Position numbers and translations under genes: made by a program
Shown here: in pieces, positions 1 to 10,247 of the stretch
Numbering within the stretch: the stretch's first letter is position 1
How the letters are laid out: every line of letters begins with the position of its first letter
Source of the DNA: Phytoseiulus persimilis
Lineage: Eukaryota > Arthropoda > Arachnida > Mesostigmata > Phytoseiidae
Length of the DNA stretch: 64,000 nt
Direction of reading: 5' to 3'
NCBI GenBank assembly: GCA_037576195.1
Contig: CM075101.1
Location: 51,770,001 to 51,834,000, forward strand
Notes under the pieces: model-generated
Told to the model about the DNA's origin: nothing
What the model saw: only the letters and a program-made list of their open reading frames with translations
Databases searched by the model: none

Positions 1-1
1 A

Positions 2-1843
2 TATAACGATAAGTTCAAGCGCTGTCTGCCTCTATTCGACAAACGGAGAGAAGGGGATTTCCGGAGAATCCTCTGTTCCTATTTGCAAGAGTTGGCGGAT
101 AACGGCGAATTGGTTGAAGTCCCACCCATCAAAATGGCTCTGTTCACCACCCCAGGTTCGTGAGTGATTCTCGATCGAAAAATGTGCTTTGAACGAAGGG
201 GTGACTACATGAGCGATTGTAAGCTCACACAAACCGTCGTCCTCCAGGCAGGAGTGCTTTTCTTCAGGTCCTGCTTGCTGTGATTGAGTGGGTCTCTAGG
301 AAGAAATCGAATGAACTCAACATCATTCTGCCTCCCTATGATGCACCGGAAGAATCCGTTCGGACCGCTCTGAACTTCTTTGGCAAACAAAAGGACATCG
401 ATACGAATGTGAGGCTCGATCATCTGTTTCTCATACACTCATATTCTCAGGCTTCGGCCCAGTCGATCAAATCGGATTCAAGGAATTTCTGATTCGTATC
501 TCAAGCTGGCCGAGGAACTTCGTCGCGAGATGCAGAGTCAAATGGAGTTGCTGGTCTCGGATCTTCTCGGGACCGAGGAAGCCGTTCAAGCGATTCGAGG
601 AGAGCTGACGAGAGCTCAGGAGCAAACGATGACGACAGAGGAAGACGAAGTGAATCTGCGGAGATTTTCCAACGCGCTCGCAGAACTCGTATCTCTGTCC
701 GGATCCCTCCGGAAGTTGCATGCTATAGCTCAATCAGATGCTCCCAGTCGGGATGCCATAGCGATCGTGGGAAACATACCGGAAACCTTGCTTCAAGCTG
801 TTCCGGAAGTCCTGTCGCTGGTGAGAAACCTCATTCCACGGAATGCTGTAAAATCCTAGGAACTTTGCCGTGCATGAGTTTCGGAGCCTACTCATGAGCA
901 ATCTAAGAGAAGGCCTGAGTTTTATTGGAAACCGGCTAGCCGAGAGTCGGGGTGAGCTCAAGAAACGTTCTTGTGTTATTCAGTTCGATGACTTGAACGA
1001 GCAGATTTCGCACGGCGAGATCGATATGTTACTCTACATGCGATTGGTGACCAAAATTCTCAGAAACCGATCAACTTCATTCAATGATGTCATCGAGAAG
1101 TTGTCAGCTGGTTCTGCAATTGACAAAACGTAGGTCTGCTCCTTGGAGCTCTTCGTAGGATCGGAGGAGGTTACTGTACCCTCTTGCTCAGTTCGGGAAT
1201 GATTCTATTCCAGCTTGGGGTATCAAAGAAGCTCGCTGCAGCGAGCCGAGGAAGCATTACATCGATTTGGTGATCTGATCGAACGGAAAACGAAGGCAAT
1301 CACGGAAGGCGTCAGGGATGATCACGAGGCGGATGAAGACGCTCTCATTCTTGCAATCGATCCGGTAAATCATGCGTCATTGTTTCCCGAGAACTTCTCG
1401 GGGCGATATCAACTCCCGACGAGAACGAATCGAGAAAGTTGTCAAGAGAGCTATGAATAGGGAAACTGGGACACAACATCTGCCATTTTGTTCGGATCAG
1501 CTAATTTTGAGTCTAAATTATGCCGTTGCAGCCTGCGATCACCGATCTCAAGGAGCTTGTGCACATGAGCGGGGGTGACCTCGATTTGGTTGGGGAAGAT
1601 TCCATGCCGCTCCAGCGTGTCGAAGCTATGCCACCGCCGACGAAGACCAACTTGATAAGAAAGAAGATCGGGAATTTGAATCTGAAGGTCTCGAATTCTC
1701 ATTCAGCAGATCTATCCGGATTCTCGCTACTTGCCACACCCATTCCGGCACAGCCGAGGATCGAAAAATTGAGGAACGAACGCGTCAAGCGTCGAAGTAT
1801 AAAAGAAGTGTTCACCTCCACACCGTTCGCGAAGCCTCTATGA
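2..1843 (+). CDS. HAUS6: HAUS augmin-like complex subunit 6 homologue, 3' part (partial)
   Basis: Augmin subunits recruit gamma-tubulin to existing spindle microtubules; HAUS6 links the complex to NEDD1. The first exon (2-154) carries CLPLFDKRREGDFRR and ends in MALFTTPG, which I align from memory with the HAUS6 N-terminal domain (an FD....FR motif, then a SLF.SPG-like stretch). Proposed exons: 2-154, 248-408, about 451-819, 861-951, 984-1129, 1214-1364 and 1532-1843. The middle exons are heptad-rich and look coiled-coil (around LRREMQSQMELLVSDLLG). The last exon is basic and Ser/Pro-rich, ending VFTSTPFAKPL and stopping at 1841-1843. AATAAA lies at 1857-1862. The 5' end is outside the window, and some exon phases around 409-500 and 819-861 do not join cleanly, so small exons may be missed. 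A different coiled-coil protein is possible. Confidence 0.55.
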
Positions 1844-1856
1844 GAAATCGCTCCCC

Positions 1857-1862
1857 AATAAA
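1857..1862 (+). promoter_or_regulatory. Polyadenylation signal AATAAA of the HAUS6-like gene
   Basis: A canonical AATAAA hexamer lies 14 nt after the TGA at 1841-1843, on the coding strand. A very short 3' UTR fits the compact gene style of the window. Confidence 0.5.
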
Positions 1863-3659
1863 TCTCTGTAATAAGCTCGTTGATATTTGGGTTCTGCGAA
1901 ACTCGAGTGGATCTCTCAACAAATATTTTCATGGATTGCATACAGAATGAATTCGCCAACACGCTGTGTTAATGGCTCGCGTAACAGCTAACAATTCCAC
2001 AAAACCCTGACAGTATGGCTGAATAATACGAGAGCTCGGAGATTGAGATAGACCCCGTCGATTCTCATTCGGCGTTCATGTTACAAAACCATCGAACGAA
2101 TCACGGCATGGCCTGACCATCCGGATCGAGGGAGACTGCCAGATCAGTCATCGTGGAAAAGATCTGCGGCAATATCCAACCGTCCATTTGTGCCTCTCAT
2201 TGATACATGCTATTCTGAAAGACTCGCAATGAATGATGGCTGAATTCTCGAGCTTGAGTGATTCCCATGGTTGCCTCGGCTATTCCCCTTCGGATCCTGC
2301 GCATTTCGAGACGAAGAGCTGTGGGAGATGGCATCACAACGACAAACCGACGATGGCAGTGAACGAGGCCATGACTTCATGACTCATGCGCAGATATGTT
2401 TGCAGGAGCTGAACGGAACGCATCCTTCATCCTGAACACAATAATCTGATCTCCCCGAGTTATAGCTTTGACTTGAATGAGCTGGCGCGAACTTGTCCGT
2501 TGACGCGGGCTTCCACAGTTCCGTTCAAGTGCTGCACACCTCTCAGAGTCGACAGAATTTCAGCTTCAAAGGCAGGAATCGACGATCGCTTCCGTCCTCA
2601 ACTAGAACTTGACCTCCATCGACTTTTTGAAGCTACTGGACAAAGTTATATCGTGATAGTGTTTCGCGCTCTGCCGCTTGAGATTATAAACGTCGGCAGC
2701 CGGTTCTGATGTCATGCGAATAACATCCGCCGAATGGGCGGTCTCCACTGGCCAGCTGCTGGAATATTTGCATTGTTCGGATCCTGGGTTCTTGAATGAT
2801 GCTTGAGGAGTGAGAACTCCCGCTCCGAGGACGGGAATCGTCAAGATCATCTCCTCGCGGAGAGAAACGAAAAGGTCGGCGCGGAGTCGGTTCAGTCTCA
2901 AGCTTACTGTTTCCCAAGCAGCCGCTGAGTTGTCGTCTGCTCTTGAACGGAGAATTTCGGAGAGGGTGGTCCAGTATATTAGTAAACTACTTTGGTGCAG
3001 TGAAGTCCATCAAGGATTCCGCGATCGAAAGTTCTCTGAGGACTGACCTGGTATATCTTTCCCGGTGAGTGCTCTTATTTGACTCTTTCGTACTCCCCCT
3101 CGCACCCTCTGGGTGGTGGTCAGAAAGTCGGGGAGCTGGGAACATGAACAACCGTTCTTCGAGCCGAAGGTTGCTATGAGCTTGGCTCTCCGACGGAAGT
3201 ATCGTGTCCCGGGCATCTCATCTCTGAGAATGATCTTAGTGAGAAGTTCGGTCAGAGCAGCTTTCCACCAGACCGTGAGTCAGATTGTGAACCGTGGACG
3301 GTTGTGAATTCCGAGTCGGAGCGATATCTAAACAGCAGAGATCTGCAGATGTTACCGGAGAGTTCTCCTTCCAAATGGCCTCCATGCAGGAGAATCTCCT
3401 ACCTCTGAGCGTTCTTCGATAGTCACTTCGGATTTGATACTTCCTAGAGGGAGCAACCGTGACACGATATATCCCTGACACCCCTAGATTTCTGAGAATG
3501 GCTCCGGTTGCTGGAACAATCTGCGCTTTGAAAATCATTGCCGAGACAACGGAGGCATTCAGGTTGAACCGCTGTTAGAGTGAGGTCAATCGTTCCAATG
3601 CTTACGAATTTACTCAAAGCTCGTCAAACTTCCAGCGGGGTCAACGAAACGAGGGAGAA
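1863..3659. other. Intergenic stretch between the HAUS6-like gene and RPRD1
   Basis: I see no recognisable gene on the + strand. The - strand has several open stretches (about 3538-3236, 3216-3010 and 2901-2602) with locally coding-like composition but no homology I recognise. The RPRD1 promoter must lie towards the right end. Confidence 0.4.
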
Positions 3660-5826
3660 ATGACGACATTCTCCGAGGAGTCCCTGGTAAAACGTCTCAA
3701 GGAGCTCAGTCCAACGCAACAAGGGATCGAAACACTGAGCTTGTGGCTCATTCACCACAGGTAATCCGTTGGCGACGCTCACTTCAATATTCCATTCCAA
3801 AACTGCAATCGCCGGCGAGAAAACACAAACTCTTAAACTCGATTCTGAAGGACTCTCAAATGTGTAGAAGTTTGTTTCGCCAAAGAAGGGGAGCTTGGCC
3901 ATTGAAATGTCGCTGAAGTTCAATAACAGACCGAGAGTTGGTTTCACATAGCAACTGTAGTTCTCCGCTTGTAGTTCCGGTCAGATATATGTGCGAACAT
4001 CCTCAGCATATCTCTCAACTAAGCCTTTTCTCCTCTCGGATTCTTCAGAAAACATCACAAACGCATTGCGGAAGTATGGCTCAAAGTTCTATTGGAGCAA
4101 GAGAAAGCAAGCAGAAAGGTACGCGATTCTGACTCTTCTGGCGGACTCTATTTCAATCAAGACGATGATTCGAGGAGTGAACATCAGGACAAAATAAACG
4201 AGACGCCCTTGTCTTGAGTCTTCTGACTGACCAACTGTAGCTTCGATTTCCAGCTGAACCTGCTGTATCTGGCGAATGACGTGATCCAAAACAGTCGACG
4301 AAAAGGCCTAGATTTTCCTGTCTCCTTCATAGGTGAGCTCTGTGGAGATCCGCATTCTAGGAAACCACGAATTGATTGATATCTGCAGCGAAAGAAATTT
4401 CGTTATTCGGAAACGTATTCATATTCCCGTGGAACCATTGCAGATCCTCTCAATGCAGCGTTCCTCGACATTTTCGGGAATCATCCTAGTGAGAGCAAAG
4501 TAAATATAGGGAGATGATAGTACTTTCATGATGTGGGATTCGGTCGTACTAGTCGTCCGCGAGCGTTATTATCCACGTTCGGTCATGACTTCGTCTCCGG
4601 GGAATTCCGCCTAAGGCCGTCGCTTTCTTGCAGGTTCTCGCTTCGATAGAGCGAACCATCTCGATTTGGAAACAGCGAAAAATTTATGATGAGTCTGTTC
4701 TCGCCAATTTCGAAAAACATGCTCGACATCAGAATAAACATGAAACGGGCGACGAAAAGCATCACAGGAAGGTAATGCAAGATGGATTTGTACGCCATCC
4801 GATAGAAAACGACGACGAGAAACAAAAGAATCGGTTATTGGAGGACGATCTACAAGCCCAGTTCCCGATTCTGTCGCAGCATACTGGGATATCACCGTCC
4901 CCATCGAAGAAGGCTCGACCCAGCAGTCCTTTCAGTGAGAACATGGACCTCTTAGAGAAAATAAACGAATTCCAAAAACACAAGGGCGAGTTTGATAGTG
5001 AACCTGGGAACGATTGCAAAGTTCCTGATCATTCTGAGGTCATAAGGGCGATACTGGCACTCGAAAATGCTCCATCCGCCGACGCTGCCATCAGAGAAAA
5101 GATAGCCTCACTCCCTCCAGAAGTTCGAGATGTCGCCATGTTAGAGAAGATTCAGGACCAGGCCACATTGAACAATCTTCGAACTCAGGTATGGAGGAGT
5201 TCTGCGCATCCGGTCTCACGGAAACAGCTCCCGTGCAGAGAAGCCCCGAGGAACCTGCTCTGGTTGGGAGTGAGAATATTGTAAAAATCTCAATCCATCG
5301 CATCGCTTACAGGTGGATGAAGCTTGTGAGCTCTTGAAGAATTACAATGGTGACTTGGACAAAGAAATCTCAGATCGCGGGAAACTGGCAAACCTTCTCC
5401 ACGAATTTCGCAAGTGAGTTCGCAGAATTACTGACGGAACTTCACGACTTAACATACACAAACTGGATGTTTCGATCGAATGGACACTCCCATGTGCTTG
5501 AGTACAATCCAGCTCCGATTATTGCCAGGTATAACAGCGCTAAGATCGCAGATCTGGTCAAAGAACTCGACACTTACAAACAGAAGCTCCAAATAGCGGT
5601 TCAGGTAGGGATCGCACGTTGGAAAGATGGAATCTGCGATAATTTCCGAGATTCGATCAGCGAGTCCTCCCTCATTCGGCATGCTTGAGAAAACTTTCGT
5701 TCTCTGTAGGTCCGTGACGAAGTGAGACGGCACGCCAACAAGCTACCCGACATGACGAAACTGCCCAACGTTACCCAGGGAAGGTTAGTCCCTCTGCCCA
5801 CAGCAGGCGATCTCTTTACGAAATAA
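3660..5826 (+). CDS. RPRD1: Regulation of nuclear pre-mRNA domain-containing protein 1 (RPRD1A/B type)
   Basis: RPRD1 proteins bind the phosphorylated CTD of RNA polymerase II through a CID/RPR domain and help recruit RPAP2 phosphatase. Exons: 3660-3760, 4049-4118, 4254-4332, 4444-4499, 4634-5188, 5313-5413, 5529-5603 and 5710-5826; phases join throughout. The CID begins MTTFSEESLVKRLKEL, contains TLSLWLIHHR, and has the family signature LLYLANDVIQNSRRKGLDF across exons 2-3. The C-terminal half is the coiled-coil RPRD1 domain (SLPPEVRDVAMLEKIQD, then LKNYNGDLDKEISDRGKLANLL) and ends in the family tail LPDMTKLPNVT...LPTAGDLF. Length is about 384 residues, somewhat longer than the roughly 310-325 aa vertebrate proteins because of an insertion in exon 5. 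AATAAA at 5822-5827 overlaps the TAA stop. Confidence 0.93.
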
Positions 5827-7217
5827 ACTAGCAGCGTAACTGCATCCTGTAAACGTCTGTGACTTCCTTCGTATAGAAACTGTTACCTCTCATCCACGTC
5901 GACCGTATACGTGGAACGATCAGGGGTGGTTATGCCATTGAGTTTTGATGACAATAGATATTGAATACCTTGATGGGCATATGGGGGTGATCAAGAAGTT
6001 TAGGCAACGTATAGCGAGTAGGGCTGCATTTGCTTCCAAAGAAAACGGAAATTCAAAGTCTTGGAAGCACTCAGGATAGACCATGGAGTCTCAGCGTGAA
6101 GTTTTCCACCACAATGAATCTGGAATACCGAAAGATTGCTGTGTTATCCTCGCTTCTTTGTTGTTATTCCTTATTCGGCCGGAAACATTAGTCTGCCAAA
6201 GAGTCGGAACACAACGCATTCGACGTGACCTCCTGGCGACGTGATTCGCAGCACCATGTGAAAAATCGGGGAAGCCAGGGGATTGCGAAAACACTCATCG
6301 GCAGCATCGGGAGATCGCATTACACCATGTCTGCATCAAAGCAGCGTCTTGACATTCAGGGGGAAGCTGCTCTCTGCCCCAGAATATTTCCGAGAAAGCG
6401 GTCGAATTGATCAATATAAATTGGTGACCCACGAGGGAACGATTTCCGTTCTCAAATGGAATCTCAGGTACCTCGAAGCCGGCTGACCGCCAAGCACAGA
6501 GCCAGAGAAGTTGGGATTCTTCATGTTGAACTTGGTTGAAGATCAAAATTTTTAGCCGAAGATGTCGTTACCCTGTCCCAATATCAGATCCAAATATTCT
6601 TGTCGAAAGTCTGATAAATTAACGGACTAATCCATCTGCTTGTGATAATCACATGGGATCTTTTTATGGACAACGAAGGTGGGCAACAGAGCTCAACGTG
6701 AGGTTGGTGGAGGGCTGCAAATTTGAGATGCTGTCCCAGCCGCGTGGACGGTTCTGAGGGAAGCCCGCCCTTACTATGTTCCTTCCTGACAGGCGCGTCA
6801 TCATTTGGTAAATAAATACTCATGTCGATGCCGTCTCCTCATATATATTCTCCGCATGAGAACTGCGGCAACAACATGCGCGCTCTCCCAAACGTACTCG
6901 CTGCCAACCGCTTTGAAGTGTCTGGCCGATCGCTTGCTCGGTGAGCAGTTCTGACTCATTGAGCGTCTCGCGTAGTCGCTCTTCGACGACCTAAGCCTAG
7001 ACACACTCGCACACCCGCCACATTCTTGTGCAGAAAATTGCTCTCTCTCTTCCGTCGAGATGGCAGCAGTTGCGCGTATAGGCCGGTTTCGGTTTGGGTC
7101 AACTGGTGGGATCCAAGACGGTGCCAGGAAGACGAATCTGAGGGAGAGGGGATACAGCGCCTATACTTGTAAACATAAAGGGTGCTTGAGTGGATATTGC
7201 GGGCAGTGAATTGATGC
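5827..7217. other. Intergenic stretch downstream of RPRD1, no gene seen
   Basis: All open frames here are short and none resembles a known family; no splice-consistent exon chain was found on either strand. It marks the start of the repeat-rich gap between RPRD1 and Shc. Confidence 0.5.
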
Positions 7218-7218
7218 G

Positions 7219-7742
7219 GGTCGATTTCCGCGCGGAGGCTGTGATACTATGACCCCTGTTGAGGGGTGCCACTCGTTATGCTCGCCAAAGATTCCAATTC
7301 TTCCTGTGTGCGATCGCAACGAATTAAGAGATCGCTTCGCATCGCGCACCGTTGATTAAGAAAAAGATAGGGGTCAAGTTCCGTAGCTGAACGAGTGGTT
7401 CTGTGGGCTTACGTTCCTCATAGATCTCATCAACGACCAGTATCACGGACGCGAGCCGCTAACGGCAAAACGGGTGATTCACGCTACTCGAGAGTGCCAC
7501 AAAGCCCACCCCCGGGTGGTTTCAGTTTCGTTGCGGCTAGCTTCCGCCACAACACGCGAACCCTCGCCGGCAGAATGTAAGCCTACATTGAAAGCTCTCG
7601 ATCGGCCTCAGGACCGTGTTTGAACCTCATCTTGCAAATGGAAAAAGTAACGAGCGGCGTTTCGTACCACATGGATCACGCGCAACGCTCATTCGCGCTG
7701 AAATCGGCCCCGCGCGGAGGTCGCCTCGCGCGGAAATCGACC
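7219..7742. mobile_element. Putative foldback-type element with 16-bp unit ends
   Basis: GGTCGATTTCCGCGCG at 7219-7234 is the exact reverse complement of 7727-7742. The right end continues inward as two more diverged units of about 16 bp (7691-7726), forming a short tandem array. The left end shows only about one unit. No transposase is visible inside. A 16-bp perfect inverted match 500 bp apart with tandem units on one side supports a degenerate inverted-repeat element. Confidence 0.45.
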
Positions 7743-7908
7743 GTCACCCAGTAAATCAGTAAGTTCATCTAGAAGGCCAACACTGTGTCTCGCACGTCGT
7801 GTATTAAAACTGGAGAAAAGAGCTCGCCAATCGACTCTGAGGGAACTACGCGGGCACACACTCGTCTCTTGAGAGCGGCGATGCTGGACTCGTCGATGGG
7901 GTCCGGTA

Positions 7909-7985
7909 TTTTGAGCGGAGAGTAAATTCGAGCGGGACGTGAATTTGAGCGGAAAGTAAATTCGAGCGGGACGTGAATTTGAGCG
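7909..7985 (+). repeat. Left array of 17-bp units
   Basis: Between four and five copies of a 17-bp unit ending in TTTGAGCGG or TTCGAGCGG, alternating in two variants. It is the inverted counterpart of the array at 8485-8622. Confidence 0.85.
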
Positions 7986-8215
7986 TACTGTGGTGGAACG
8001 CCAACGAAGAAACCGTTGCGGGAATCGGACGAACCAACAATGAAGTAGAGGGTTGGCATGCAGCATTCGCCGGCCGAATCGGGTTTTCACATCCCACTTT
8101 TTTCAAACCTGTCGAGCACTTGAAAGTCGAGCAAGGACTCACCGCATTCACAATAGAGAGCTCGCTCGCGCAGGGCGGCGGCTCGTCAACGAAGCGCGTA
8201 TACCGGGACCGGTAA
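7973..8215 (+). pseudogene. MULE transposase C-terminal fragment
   Basis: The open frame encodes GIGRTNNEVEGWHAAF, followed by HPTFFKPVEHLKVEQ. RTNN.VEGWH...F and the downstream HP..F..L..EQ pattern are typical of the region after the catalytic core in animal Mutator-like transposases. The catalytic core is absent: the left 17-bp array lies immediately upstream, so this is an internally deleted copy. It cannot encode an active enzyme. Confidence 0.7.
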
Positions 8216-8484
8216 AGAGGGCTTTTCGACCTCACCTCGGAGTACAACGATCGCAACATCCTGTCGTTTCTAGAGGCCGTAGCGCACAACATCTCTTTTC
8301 GGAAACCAACTTCCGCTTCATGAATCTCCATATGGTTCTTACTCACTCGCTTCTTGAATGTCACGTTTTGGTGTGATTCCATAAAAAAATCCACAGAGTT
8401 CGATGTGTTTTCATTATCAGCTGTACCGAATACCCAGAGAATTTGAGAGTCTGGGGATCACTTCGGAAACACTCCCGCTGTTCC

Positions 8485-8622
8485 GTCCCGCTCAAAAGCC
8501 CGTTCCACTCAGAAGTCCGTTTCCGCCCAGATTTACGTTCCGCTCAAATTTACGTCCCGCTCAAATTTACGTCCCGCTCAAATGTGGGTTCGCTCAGATG
8601 TACGTTCCGCTCAAATTACCCG
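8485..8622 (-). repeat. Right array of 17-bp units
   Basis: About eight degenerate units. The central ones read GTCCCGCTCAAATTTAC, the exact reverse complement of a left-array variant. Units towards both edges are more diverged. Confidence 0.85.
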
Positions 8623-9898
8623 GCATCGGACTCGATCGCTTCGTTATTGCGACAGGGAGCGCGGAAGAGTGATATCGATTGGGGAGCGTAATCTAGGTGC
8701 TTCATCGGGAGAGCTCTTCGAGAGCTCCGCTTAACAGAATTTATCGAACTTGATGACGATCCTGAATATTCGACGCGGTGTCGGTGGGCCTTCTCCCCCG
8801 AATTTTCCTACCTGTGTCAGTGCTCTTCCAATCGGGGGACAATAGGTTTGTATCCTCGTGGTCTGCTACCCATCCCGTGATCAGCCATCCTCCACTTGTC
8901 GCGATGAAGAAAACAATGCGTCTATCTACCGAGTTTCAATTCAAGACTCAGATATGAAGCCTGAACCCGACTTCCCACTCTACATTGGTTATTACTGACA
9001 CAAACTGGATTTTTCGACCACGGTTTTTCGCAAATGGAAGAACGAAGTCACTTCAGGTGACGATTGATCTCTTAGTTGTTACGAGCTGATGTATGGTGTA
9101 TGCTCGCTGCGAATATTTTTGCTGGCCATCCTCTGGATCCATCCATCCATCCATGGATTCAATTGGAGGAAAGTGATGGTTCAAGTTATTCCACAGCTCT
9201 CGTTCGCGAAGCTGAATCCCACATCGTGGTTGGTACTTCAGTTGGTTTGTCTCGGAGCTACGCTAGGCGACTCTCGGATTCTGTCTGTGGCTTTGAACTC
9301 CGAAAATCGACCCACCTACTTTTTGCGATCTACATACAGGTTCAACAAGTGGTCGTAACCAAAGCCGCGACCGTCCGAATGAATCTCGGTTTTCCGCGGA
9401 TCCATAACATTCTCTCCCAGGAACCATGCCCAGAAAGTCTCAATCTTATAAGAACTGATGGCCTCGGAAAAGGCCTTCTTCTCTGAAAACTCCGAGATGT
9501 CGGGGTCGGGATGCCTGAGCAGAGGCATGGTGGAGGATCGGTGTTGGAGGAGCTCCGGAAAGAAGTCCCTGATGGCTGAGGTGCGCGGGCGTAGGTGTGA
9601 TCGGGAGCGATCCACTGGCCGTCGTCATCGTAACCATGATGGTTCAGAACATGCAAAGCCTGAGCGACTGGCGCTTGCTCCTCTTCTTCTTCAAAAAAGC
9701 TCCGCTTCATTAGAGCTGAAACATGGGGTGGGGAAAATGATTGGACGGATGCATCAGACTGATGGCCCCAAAGAAAGATCAAATGAATGATATGTTGTCA
9801 GGCGAGTCTGCTGGACAACTTCTAACCCCAAACTGTGTACTTTGCGCGATCAACGAATGCGTCCGGCGTGATCTCGTTCGCGTCGAGCATCACCACAA
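8623..9898. other. Repeat-rich stretch without a recognised gene
   Basis: Contains a short (ATCC)n tract at 9137-9154. An open frame on the - strand (9782-9342) includes an acidic run after RSFF but has no family resemblance I can name. It lies just downstream of the - strand MULE fragment and may belong to the same decayed insertion. Confidence 0.4.
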
Positions 9899-10247
9899 TC
9901 ACCTGATCGTGGTCAGGTTCCCGGTGACCGCGCGTGCTCCTCCTTTTCTCCTGAGAGCGGCGTCGCTGGTCTTCTTCAGCGCCGGTCCAGGGTGGCTGAG
10001 TTCACTTGCAAAGCGTGCGGTCCGCGACTTGACTCGTTTCACTAGGCGTCGAGCATAGTGAAACAAGCATCCGTGGATGCGAGCACCGGGGGATTCGCAC
10101 TGCAGCCCGCATACCCCCGTGGAAGTCACCCATGCAAGCGGGCATCTCGACATCCGGGAGCTCTCGCTTCAGAGCGCGAAAGACCTCAACATAGGCTTCG
10201 GTTGTTTCCTCCCGCATGCTTGCGCAAGCCACCGTGCCAGCCTTCAT
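9899..10247 (-). pseudogene. MULE transposase core fragment, frameshifted
   Basis: Read on the - strand, 10247 downward encodes TTEAYVEVFRALKRELPD, then MGDFHGGMRAAV. A +1/-1 shift near 10090 moves to the frame encoding IHGCLFHYARRLVKRVKS. This order (MR..T.EAY..VF..L, then an acidic D in .DFE..(M)RA, then GC.FH) is the MULE transposase core with its C..H motif. The frameshift and the missing N- and C-terminal parts make it a relic. It is on the opposite strand to the fragment at 7973-8215, so they are either different insertions or a rearranged one. Confidence 0.7.

Larger units (their letters stand above)
7909..8622. mobile_element. MULE-derived element with inverted minisatellite ends
   Basis: The left end (about 7909-7985) is a tandem array of 17-bp units of the form GTAAATTCGAGCGGGAC or GTGAATTTGAGCGGAAA. 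The right end (about 8485-8622) holds the same unit in reverse complement, GTCCCGCTCAAATTTAC, about eight times with drift. The arrays enclose a MULE transposase C-terminal fragment (7973-8215). Outer flanks also match in inverted orientation (GGTCCGGTATTTTGAGCG against GCCGGGTAATTTGAGCG in reverse). I could not define a target-site duplication. MULE groups with tandem repeats in long terminal inverted repeats are known; membership of a named group is not established. Confidence 0.75.

Noticed and set aside
4583..5019. Open frames on the - strand over RPRD1 exon 5
   Set aside because: They are shadows of the coding exon; RPRD1 homology is continuous on the + strand.
9137..9154. (ATCC)n tract considered as part of a CRISPR-like or satellite array
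   Set aside because: Only about four and a half 4-bp units with no spacers; it is a simple microsatellite, and CRISPR arrays are not expected in this genome.
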